DNA from: Winogradskyella eckloniae
GTDB lineage: Bacteria > Bacteroidota > Bacteroidia > Flavobacteriales > Flavobacteriaceae
Assembly (NCBI RefSeq): GCF_013249045.1
Contig: NZ_JABRWP010000008.1
Span: 62,001 to 126,000, forward strand
Length of the DNA stretch: 64,000 nucleotides
Direction of reading: 5' to 3'
How positions within the stretch are numbered: position 1 is the first letter of the stretch; the number at the start of each line of letters is the position of its first letter. The position numbers and the translations under genes were made by a program. The notes below the pieces were generated by a model, which worked only from the letters and a program-made list of their open reading frames with translations, was not told where the DNA came from and made no database searches. Positions 1-7,416 of the stretch are shown here, in pieces.

Positions 1-917
1 GATAAATCTGAAGTTTTTAATGCTTCAGACTTAAACTTTAAAGTTTTTAGAAGTAGTTCATTAACATTAGAAAATACGGCATGTTCTTTTACAAAGTTAA
101 GACGGTCAATATCTAATTGAACAAATGCCTTAGTAGTAACATCTTTTCTGTGAAATTTTATTAAGTTTTGGTAGATCTTTAATGCATTGCGTTGCAACGA
201 AAGTGTATCTTTAGATTCTAAATTTGCGTTAATAAATACGTCACTATCCGCAATGAAAGCTCCATCATTTATTGTGAATTTGTATGCTGGTTGTGTAATA
301 CTGTTTTCATCAGATTTATAAAAACTTAAAGCGTTATGACTCAATAAATCGTAAAGTGTTGGTCTATAATCTATAGAGTTATCTTGTTGATGTAATAAAG
401 TACTGTATTTGTTTAGCGACTCTAATTGCAGTAAAATTCCATTTTGTAATGAGCGCTGATAATAGGTGTGGATTTCATTAAAAATGGTTTGTAAATCCCA
501 TGTTCTAAAATCGTCACTAACTTTTTCGGACGTTTTACTTCTGTTGTAAAATTGCCAACGATTTTGCTGAAAATACTGCCAAAACATGGTGGCTAGCATA
601 TTTTCCATTATATGTTTTGTGGCTAAATCATCGGTAGTGTCAATTTCAGATTTAAACCGTTTAACGATGTTAAGTTGCGCATCTTCTTCAAGCATTAACA
701 TGTATTTGCTTATATGCAATAGAGCTTTGATACATTGTTGTTTGTTGTCTGATTTTAATGCGTTTTGATATATGGTTTCTACCAATTCTGAAGCGCTTTT
801 TGTTAAGCCTTCATTTTCGAGTTTTTCTACAGCTTTCCATTGATCTTCATAATCATTTTGAGCAAGAGAACAAGAAGCAAAACAAATTAGCATAAGTAAA
901 CAGATATAATTTTTCAT
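1..917 (-). CDS. Alpha-2-macroglobulin-like protein, N-terminal part (cut by window edge)
   Basis: Reading from the ATG at 917 leftwards gives about 305 uninterrupted codons running off the window start. The product begins with a signal peptide (MKNYICLLMLICFASC...), where Cys16 could act as a lipobox cysteine, followed by a helical region with YEDQW, MFWQYFQQNRWQFYNR and FRTWDLQTIFNEIH. From memory these strings mark the N-terminal part of large flavobacterial alpha-2-macroglobulin/MG2-domain proteins, thought to trap proteases in the periplasm. The macroglobulin domains and any thioester motif lie outside the window, so the call rests on N-terminal resemblance only. Confidence 0.7.
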   Translation of the reverse strand, partial: MKNYICLLMLICFASCSLAQNDYEDQWKAVEKLENEGLTKSASELVETIYQNALKSDNKQQCIKALLHISKYMLMLEEDAQLNIVKRFKSEIDTTDDLATKHIMENMLATMFWQYFQQNRWQFYNRSKTSEKVSDDFRTWDLQTIFNEIHTYYQRSLQNGILLQLESLNKYSTLLHQQDNSIDYRPTLYDLLSHNALSFYKSDENSITQPAYKFTINDGAFIADSDVFINANLESKDTLSLQRNALKIYQNLIKFHRKDVTTKAFVQLDIDRLNFVKEHAVFSNVNELLLKTLKFKSEALKTSDL

Positions 918-936
918 TCGTTTAAATTTTCAACAA

Positions 937-955
937 AATACATTCAAAATGTATT
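937..955. promoter_or_regulatory. Palindrome upstream of the alpha-2-macroglobulin-like gene
   Basis: A perfect 8-bp inverted repeat (AATACATT, spacer CAA, AATGTATT) lies about 20 bp upstream of the minus-strand ATG at 917. Its size and place fit an operator or part of the promoter. The rest of the 918-1161 divergent gap shows no gene. Confidence 0.3.
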
Positions 956-1161
956 CCAAAACCAGTTAAAATGAGTGTTAGTTTTATTTCGTTGAGTGAA
1001 GTTAACAATTTGTTGAGGAAACCTAGCGTTATTAAATTGTATTTTTGTGATTATACTGTTGGGATTCTACTCCAAAGACAATCAAAGCATTAAGTTGTTC
1101 GGTCTTAGAGTTCCCATAAATAAAGCTAAAAAGCAAAATTGTTTTAAAATAATGATATAAC

Positions 1162-2106
1162 ATGTATAGATTTTTATTTGTTTTACTCGTATCAACTATA
1201 AGTTATTCTCAAACCTCTATAGAGGACGCTAAAGCGTTTATTGCGCAAAAAGAATTTGTAAAAGCACAGACAGAAATGACTTTGTTCTTAGAGTCTCATC
1301 CAGATGATTTGGAAGGGCTTGAGCTTTTAGGTGATGCTTATGGCTATCAAAAAAAATGGGACAAAGCCATAGAGCAATATCAAAAGCTAAAACAAAAACG
1401 ACCAGAAAATGCTAACTATCATTATAAATATGGTGGTGCTTTAGGTATGAAAGCTTTAAGCATTAGTAAAATTGAAGCTTTAGGTATAATTGGAGATGTA
1501 AAGAATGCCTTTTTAAAAGCCGCTCAGTTAGACCCTACGCATATTGAAACACGATGGGCTTTAGTAGAATTGTATGTGTCACTTCCTGGCATTGTTGGTG
1601 GTAGCTTTTCTAAAGCATTGATGTATGCCAATCAACTCGAAGAATTATCTAAAGTAGACGGTTATTTGGCAAAGGGCTACGTCTATGAATATGATGATGA
1701 GCCAGAGCTCGCTGAGAAAAACTATAGATTAGCCATTGAGGTTGGTGGATCATTAACCTGTTATGAAAAACTTACAGGTTTCTATGAAGACCAAGAACAA
1801 CCAAAAAAGGCTATTGAAAATCTAGAAGAAGCTCATGATAAACATCAACGTAACGCAATGCATTATCAAATAGGAAAGGTGTGTGCAGACTATAATATTC
1901 AGCTAGATAAAGGTGAGGCAATGCTAAAGACGTATATTAAAAATCATTCTGCTAAGGATGGTGTGCCCAAAGAATGGGCTTACTACAGATTGGCACAGAT
2001 ATATAAACATTTAGAGCAAACAGACGAAGCTTTAATTTGGATTGATAAAGCGATTTCAGGTTTGCCAGATATTGATGCTTTTATAGATTTTAAAGCAACT
2101 TTGTAA
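1162..2106 (+). CDS. Secreted TPR-repeat protein
   Basis: The 314-residue product starts with a short signal peptide (cleavage likely after SYS, residue 16). It then has helix-turn-helix pairs typical of tetratricopeptide repeats, for example around residues 20-100 (GDAYGYQKKWDKAIEQY) and 205-300 (YYRLAQIYKHLEQTDEALIW). TPR proteins are scaffolds, here probably periplasmic. The insert PGIVGGS near residue 140 interrupts the repeat pattern. It sits alone between the divergent macroglobulin gene and mpl, and no specific partner is evident. Confidence 0.7.
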   Translation: MYRFLFVLLVSTISYSQTSIEDAKAFIAQKEFVKAQTEMTLFLESHPDDLEGLELLGDAYGYQKKWDKAIEQYQKLKQKRPENANYHYKYGGALGMKALSISKIEALGIIGDVKNAFLKAAQLDPTHIETRWALVELYVSLPGIVGGSFSKALMYANQLEELSKVDGYLAKGYVYEYDDEPELAEKNYRLAIEVGGSLTCYEKLTGFYEDQEQPKKAIENLEEAHDKHQRNAMHYQIGKVCADYNIQLDKGEAMLKTYIKNHSAKDGVPKEWAYYRLAQIYKHLEQTDEALIWIDKAISGLPDIDAFIDFKATL

Positions 2107-2313
2107 GTGTGAATTGAAATCATTCTTGTACACAATGACAATACAAAGTTATCTTCTAAGATGAATTACGAAGCGTATTTATTAACGCAGATCTAAGGTT
2201 TCTGAAATTTGCTAAGTACAGAAATTAGCACTAATTATTTTGCACTTGGCGGTCTTAGCGAGAAAAACTGTTTATTATTTGGAATTTGGATTTTCTAATT
2301 TGATATTTGTTAC

Positions 2314-3666
2314 ATGAACGTACATTTTATTGCAATTGGTGGTGCTGCAATGCACAATTTAGCTTTGGCATTACATAATAAAGGATATCGAGTCACAGGT
2401 AGTGATGATGAAATTTTTAATCCTTCAAAATCAAGATTAGAAGCTAAAGGATTATTGCCAGAAACATTTGGTTGGTATCCAGAAAAAATCACTGATTCTT
2501 TAGATGCTATTGTTTTAGGTATGCATGCTAAAGCTGATAATCCTGAATTGCTAAAAGCCCAAGAATTGGGTTTAAAAATTTACAGTTACCCAGAATTTTT
2601 ATACGAACAATCCAAGCACAAAACGCGTGTTGTAATTGGAGGTAGTCACGGAAAAACAACCATAACCTCAATGATATTGCATGTATTACATTACCATGAT
2701 AGAGATGTAGATTACATGGTTGGTGCACAGCTCGAAGGGTTTGATGTTATGGTAAAACTAACGGAGCACAATGATTTTATTGTGTTAGAAGGCGATGAGT
2801 ATTTAAGTTCGCCAATTGATAGACGACCAAAATTTCATTTATACAAACCTAACATTGCGTTGTTAAGTGGTATTGCTTGGGATCATATTAATGTGTTTCC
2901 TACCTATGAAAACTATGTAGAACAATTCAGCATTTTTGTAGATTCTATTGTTACAGGTGGAAGTATTAATTATAACGAAGAAGATGCTGAGGTAAAACGC
3001 GTAGTGGAAGCCTCAGAAAATCAACTGCGCAAAATAGCTTACCATACACCAGAATATACAGTTGAAAATGGCGAAACATTATTAGAAACACCAGAAGGAC
3101 CAATGCCAATTGAGGTGTTTGGTGCACATAATCTAAACAACCTAGCTGGTGCCAAATGGATTTGCCAACATATGGGAATTGATGAAGATGATTTTTACGA
3201 AGCTATTGCTACATTTAAAGGTGCAAGTAAACGACTAGAGAAAATTGCAGCATCAAAAATCAGCGTAGCTTATAAAGATTTCGCACATTCGCCAAGTAAG
3301 GTTGAGGCTACAACAAAAGCCGTAAAAGCACAGTATAATGATAGAACGTTAGTTGCTTGTTTAGAGTTGCATACCTATAGTAGTCTTAATGCAGAATTTC
3401 TTAAAGAATATAAAGGTGCTTTAGATGCAGCCGATGTTGCAGTGGTGTTTTATTCGCCACACGCGGTTGAAATAAAAAAGCTAGATGAGGTAACTAAAGA
3501 CCAAATCGCTAATGCTTTTGAGCGCGATGATTTAATTATTTACACCAATCCAGAAGCGTTTAAAGATTTTCTGTTCTCACAGAATTTTGATAATAAATCA
3601 TTGCTTCTCATGAGTTCTGGTAATTATGGTGGTTTAGATTTTGATGAGGTAAATAAGTTGTTTTAG
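2314..3666 (+). CDS. mpl: UDP-N-acetylmuramate:tripeptide ligase Mpl (murein recycling)
   Basis: At 450 residues this is a Mur-ligase family protein. It has the N-terminal nucleotide-binding start IAIGGAAMHNLA, the ATP-binding P-loop GGSHGKTTITSM near residue 110, and SGIAWDHINVFPTYENY in the central domain. The sequence fits Mpl, which joins recovered L-Ala-gamma-D-Glu-meso-DAP to UDP-MurNAc in the cytoplasm, better than MurC; length is close to E. coli Mpl (457). The gene stands alone, 66 bp before the beta-helix gene. Confidence 0.88.
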   Translation: MNVHFIAIGGAAMHNLALALHNKGYRVTGSDDEIFNPSKSRLEAKGLLPETFGWYPEKITDSLDAIVLGMHAKADNPELLKAQELGLKIYSYPEFLYEQSKHKTRVVIGGSHGKTTITSMILHVLHYHDRDVDYMVGAQLEGFDVMVKLTEHNDFIVLEGDEYLSSPIDRRPKFHLYKPNIALLSGIAWDHINVFPTYENYVEQFSIFVDSIVTGGSINYNEEDAEVKRVVEASENQLRKIAYHTPEYTVENGETLLETPEGPMPIEVFGAHNLNNLAGAKWICQHMGIDEDDFYEAIATFKGASKRLEKIAASKISVAYKDFAHSPSKVEATTKAVKAQYNDRTLVACLELHTYSSLNAEFLKEYKGALDAADVAVVFYSPHAVEIKKLDEVTKDQIANAFERDDLIIYTNPEAFKDFLFSQNFDNKSLLLMSSGNYGGLDFDEVNKLF

Positions 3667-3732
3667 TATCATTTAGGTATTTAGACCAACTCTTCTTTTT
3701 TATAGTGGTATAGTAATTGCAAAACTGAAAGC

Positions 3733-5364
3733 ATGAAGACAATAGTATTAACACTAGTATTTAGTTTTGGGTTTTTAGTTGGTATTGCGCAGCAAGAGTT
3801 TCATGTGTTTCCAAAAGATCATAAAGAAACACCGGGAACACCATCTGGAAATGGAAGTTTGCAACACCCTTGGGACTTACAAACGGCATTAAGTCAATCT
3901 TCAGACGTTGTAAACGGAAACGATACTATTTGGTTACACGACGGTGTTTATCATGGCCGTTATTCTAGCACCTTAAATTGTACAATTAAAGATCAATACA
4001 TCACAGTAAGTGCTTACAAAAATGATAAAGTTGTTCTAAATGGTAATGTGGAATCTTCCGAACCACAGACTTTAAAAGTAAGAAGTACTCGCGTTATTTT
4101 TAAAAATTTTGAAATAACGTGGTTAGGCGAATTTTCGAGGCAAATAGATAAAAACGGTGGTCTTAAAGCAGGCGTAGCAGGTATTAATCATCTAATAGGC
4201 GAAAATTGTAAGTTTATTAACTTAATGATTTATAATAATCCAGGTCTTGGTTTTGGTACTTGGAAAAACACAGGAGGCACTTTAATAGCCAATTGCTATG
4301 TTTTTAATAATGGTATGTTAACACCAGAAGGCAAAGGAGCAGGTGAAGGATTTTATGTTCAGAATAATAGTGATACAGAAACACGAGTGTTAAAGGACAA
4401 TATTATCTTTAATAATTATTATAAAGGTGTCGAAGTTTGGTCTGCCACAAAACATGCCACAACAGATTGGGTAAAAAATGTAACTTTAGATAATAATGTT
4501 ATTTTTAATAGTGGTTTGCCTTCAAACTACAGAACCGTAGATAATATTATTGTAGCTACTGACGATAGAGATGGTGTTAATATTGCGAAAAATATTGTGG
4601 TAAAAAACAATATATTATATCACAATACTGATTTTAAATCGAATGTAATAAATGGAGATGCTGCATCGTTAACCCTTGGTTTTAATAAAGGTGCTCCAAT
4701 TGAGAATGTACTGGTAGATAACAATATTATTATTGGTAGAAATAATGCACTTAGAATCGCTTATGCCAAATCTTTAACCTTAACTAATAATAAGATTTAC
4801 TCAGGTTATATACATCTTTTTAGTCTTAGTCCTGAGCAATGGAATTTTAATTATAATTTATATTTCACAAAAAAAGGAAGTGCATTTAGACGCTCTAAAA
4901 CTGAAGGATATACGCTAAAAAGTTGGCAATCTAAAATTAACTTAGATCCCAACAGTCAATGGAAGAGTTTTAGAGAATTTAATCTTGAGCCTATTTTAGA
5001 TATCACGCAAAATGAATATCAACCCAACACATATAGAGTTGTTGTGTTTCAAAAAAATGAAGAGGACGTGACGGTAGATTTTTCAGAATATAATGTTCCT
5101 GAAGGTGTAAATTATATCATAAAAGATGTTGAGAATTTTAGTGAAATTTTAAAAAGAGGTATAGTAGATCGTACGCATAAAATTACATTTCCAATGACCT
5201 TAAATAAGGGTAATGCTCACAAAACATTAGACAATTTTGGTGTTTTTATTATAGAATTTCAACAAGATATAAAGCAGGAAATTACAGAAGAGTCTGAAGC
5301 AGAATCGACAGATGATAAGAAAGATGGTTTTTTTAAAGGGTTCTTTCGTTTTCTTGGGTTTTAG
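3733..5364 (+). CDS. Secreted right-handed beta-helix protein
   Basis: The 543-residue product has a signal peptide (cleavage near GIA-QQ, residue 19). A long parallel beta-helix follows, seen as recurring short strands rich in N and V/I (DNNVIFNSG, KNNILYHN, DNNIIIGRNN, TNNKIYSG) from about residue 60 to 380. Such folds often bind or cleave polysaccharide, but no catalytic motif is recognised. The C-terminus is odd: an acidic Glu/Ser/Asp linker followed by the aromatic, basic tail FFKGFFRFLGF, not a standard type IX secretion domain. Confidence 0.7.
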   Translation: MKTIVLTLVFSFGFLVGIAQQEFHVFPKDHKETPGTPSGNGSLQHPWDLQTALSQSSDVVNGNDTIWLHDGVYHGRYSSTLNCTIKDQYITVSAYKNDKVVLNGNVESSEPQTLKVRSTRVIFKNFEITWLGEFSRQIDKNGGLKAGVAGINHLIGENCKFINLMIYNNPGLGFGTWKNTGGTLIANCYVFNNGMLTPEGKGAGEGFYVQNNSDTETRVLKDNIIFNNYYKGVEVWSATKHATTDWVKNVTLDNNVIFNSGLPSNYRTVDNIIVATDDRDGVNIAKNIVVKNNILYHNTDFKSNVINGDAASLTLGFNKGAPIENVLVDNNIIIGRNNALRIAYAKSLTLTNNKIYSGYIHLFSLSPEQWNFNYNLYFTKKGSAFRRSKTEGYTLKSWQSKINLDPNSQWKSFREFNLEPILDITQNEYQPNTYRVVVFQKNEEDVTVDFSEYNVPEGVNYIIKDVENFSEILKRGIVDRTHKITFPMTLNKGNAHKTLDNFGVFIIEFQQDIKQEITEESEAESTDDKKDGFFKGFFRFLGF

Positions 5365-5421
5365 GGATTAGTTAGTAACAATTCAACTGTTTATTAGACT
5401 CATATATTATAACTCTCATGT

Positions 5422-6831
5422 ATGAAGTTTAAGCACCTCTTTTATGATTCCGACATAAATTTCAAAGCAATTTCAATAAATAAAATTGTTTTGTCAATTC
5501 TACTTGGCTTGATTTCTGCGATTATCCTTTATTGTTTTTATTATGTGTTGAGAGAAACAAACAGAATGTTTTTTCTTGATTTAGAGAATAGACCTATTGT
5601 GGTTCCAGAAGAAGACAGGAAATTGTATAATCTTTTCTTTGCCTCTTTATCAATGATTATTGGGAATTCAATAGGAGTAAGTTATTTGTTTTCTCGCACG
5701 CAAAACGTCTTTTCAAGACATAATAATAAACGAAATAGAATTATAAATGACCAATCATTTTTGGGAGTAAACTTTATGCATTGGTTTACAAAACTATGGT
5801 TTTTATTTGGAATATTTGCCGAGGAATTAATGGGCTCAGCATTTATCATAAATTTTATGTTGCCTTCTTTATTGTTAATTATAGTTCTGTATTTAGATTC
5901 ATGGAAGAGTTTAATTCTTATCGTTAAAAAACGACGTTGGAAAATTCAGTTGCTTCATTTGCTTACAATAGGAGTTTTGACTTTTGTTTTAAGTCGTATT
6001 GATATTGTTAATTATAAGTCTATTGATGAAACCATGCTAGTTAAGAATCCTTCAATTGATGTGCCATCTAGCATATATCAATACGATAATAATGACAATT
6101 ACTATTATGACAATCTCATATTTAAAATGAATTTTGTTACCAAAACTGAAGTTGGTCTTTTTAATTCTTATAATGGAAATATAGAATTAAATGATGTATA
6201 TCGTTATATCAAGGAATGGGAAGATTATGTTCCGGAGATGCATCAATCAAGAATGTCATTAAGATTAAGGGCAGATAAGAATTTGCCAATTAAGTATATA
6301 AAACAGTTTGAATTAAAAGTGTTGACAGCGAGTCAGCTAAGCATTATCTACGAAATAGCTAATGAGGACGAAATATCTTCAAGATTTTTTAATAGGGAGT
6401 TGAAACATAGAATTTCTCATTCATTAATTAAAGAATTACCAATGCTTGAAGGAGAACCTCCTAGAATTCCGTTTATAGACTTTTATAACAAACTTAAGTT
6501 TCAAGATACACTGAGTTTAAATATTTCTAATCGAATAGAAATTGAAAATGTCGAAGTGCCATTAAATAGGCTTTCAAAAACATTAAAAAATCATATAAAT
6601 AAGTCAACTGTTATTGAATACATTTACAATGATTCTACAACCTATCAAGATTATATTAACGTATTATCAGCGCATAAAATTGCAGTTCGGGAATTACGAA
6701 ATACTGAAAATTATGATGAGATAGACGCATCGATTCGCCTTAATCGATTCAGTTATGACAAGAAACTTTACGAAGAAAGGAATCGTATAAGATTGCTGTA
6801 TCCAATTAATATTACGGAGCGATTTGAGTAG
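5422..6831 (+). CDS. Unrecognised multi-pass membrane protein
   Basis: I do not recognise this 469-residue protein. The N-terminal 190 residues hold about five hydrophobic segments (near 22-45, 68-92, 118-137, 138-155 and 170-190). The C-terminal 270 residues are soluble, charged and rich in Asn, Tyr and Ile, and contain no motif I can name. The long soluble tail suggests a sensor or a membrane-anchored binding protein, which is inference. Its stop lies 11 bp from the stop of the convergent Imm53 gene. Confidence 0.6.
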   Translation: MKFKHLFYDSDINFKAISINKIVLSILLGLISAIILYCFYYVLRETNRMFFLDLENRPIVVPEEDRKLYNLFFASLSMIIGNSIGVSYLFSRTQNVFSRHNNKRNRIINDQSFLGVNFMHWFTKLWFLFGIFAEELMGSAFIINFMLPSLLLIIVLYLDSWKSLILIVKKRRWKIQLLHLLTIGVLTFVLSRIDIVNYKSIDETMLVKNPSIDVPSSIYQYDNNDNYYYDNLIFKMNFVTKTEVGLFNSYNGNIELNDVYRYIKEWEDYVPEMHQSRMSLRLRADKNLPIKYIKQFELKVLTASQLSIIYEIANEDEISSRFFNRELKHRISHSLIKELPMLEGEPPRIPFIDFYNKLKFQDTLSLNISNRIEIENVEVPLNRLSKTLKNHINKSTVIEYIYNDSTTYQDYINVLSAHKIAVRELRNTENYDEIDASIRLNRFSYDKKLYEERNRIRLLYPINITERFE

Positions 6832-6849
6832 ATATTTTCTCGCTACTCA
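6825..6849. terminator. Hairpin formed by the stop ends of two convergent genes
   Basis: TGAGTAG (6825-6831) pairs perfectly with CTACTCA (6843-6849) around an 11-nt loop that contains TTTT. The two TAG stop codons (6829-6831 plus strand, 6843-6845 minus strand) base-pair with each other. It is a plausible weak bidirectional terminator; the stem is short and lacks a long T-run. Confidence 0.4.
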
Positions 6850-7142
6850 TTCTCAATTTTCTCAATCATTTCTCTAAATAAGTTCAGTAGATAAGTTAAT
6901 TTACTCGCGTCACCTGCAGCTCTAAAACGTTGGTTCTGAATTTTCACTCCATACCAATCTTGTTTACCATTTTCATTAAGCACCCATTTTATTTCTAGAT
7001 TGGCAATTGAAGTTTTTGAGATGTCTATTTCTACATCCCAACCTGGATTATCTAGGGTTGTTATTTGAATGGCGTCTCCATGTTCCCAATCGCCATCACA
7101 ATTAGATTTAAACCAATCTTGTATCCATTCTAAAATTTCCAT
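6843..7142 (-). CDS. Imm53-type immunity protein (orphan)
   Basis: The 99-residue product begins ILEWIQDWFKSNCDGDWEH, followed by IQITTLDNPGW and a C-terminal helix. I recognise this arrangement (W-x2-W-[FY], CDGDWEH, DNPGW) as the Imm53 family, small cytosolic proteins that neutralise polymorphic or contact-dependent toxins. No toxin gene is visible on either side, so this looks like an orphan immunity gene. Alternatives are a housekeeping role for a domesticated copy, or a toxin elsewhere in the genome. Confidence 0.75.
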   Translation of the reverse strand: MEILEWIQDWFKSNCDGDWEHGDAIQITTLDNPGWDVEIDISKTSIANLEIKWVLNENGKQDWYGVKIQNQRFRAAGDASKLTYLLNLFREMIEKIENE

Positions 7143-7182
7143 TGTATTACGGTATTGAGTATTAATATTTATTTTGTTGTCC

Positions 7183-7296
7183 GTTCGAGTGTTTATTCAT
7201 TTGTAGTGCAACGTAAAATGCATAAATGTATCGAGAACCATTTCTAAACCTAAAGGTTTTCGATACAATTTTACTAAAAAGTAAAATCACTCGAAC
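7183..7296. repeat. Nested palindromic intergenic element
   Basis: An outer inverted repeat, GTTCGAGTG (7183-7191) with CACTCGAAC (7288-7296), encloses an inner one, TATCGAGAACC (7229-7239) with GGTTTTCGATA (7255-7265, one G-T pair). A short AAACC/GGTTT stem sits at the tip. The strings GTTCGAGTG and TATCGAGAACC resemble dispersed palindromic repeats common between genes in flavobacterial genomes. The element lies between the PLP enzyme gene and the Imm53 gene and holds no reading frame. Confidence 0.6.
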
Positions 7297-7350
7297 TGAC
7301 GATTCGGTTTTCAGAATGATTTAATATATTATTTGATAGCACTATTTTAA

Positions 7351-7410
7351 CATTGAGCGCAGTCGAAATACAATGTAATTTTAATTGTCTTCGACTGCGC
7401 CCAAACTGAC
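7351..7410. repeat. Second palindromic intergenic element (GCGCAGTCGAA type)
   Basis: GCGCAGTCGAA (7357-7367) is perfectly complementary to TTCGACTGCGC (7390-7400) with a 22-nt AT-rich loop. It ends 7 bp before the stop of the downstream PLP gene, so its transcript would form an 11-bp hairpin just after that stop and could protect or end the mRNA. The sequence resembles a widespread flavobacterial intergenic repeat. Confidence 0.6.
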
Positions 7411-7416
7411 AATCGA

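Noticed and set aside
586-768. 60-codon plus-strand frame
   Set aside because: It lies wholly inside the minus-strand macroglobulin-like gene, which has a signal peptide and recognisable sequence; the frame is a shadow.
2240-2268. String TTGGCGGTCTTAGCGAGAAA resembling a dispersed Bacteroidota repeat
   Set aside because: It is short and lacks inverted arms or a second copy in the window, so it cannot be told from chance or a worn remnant.
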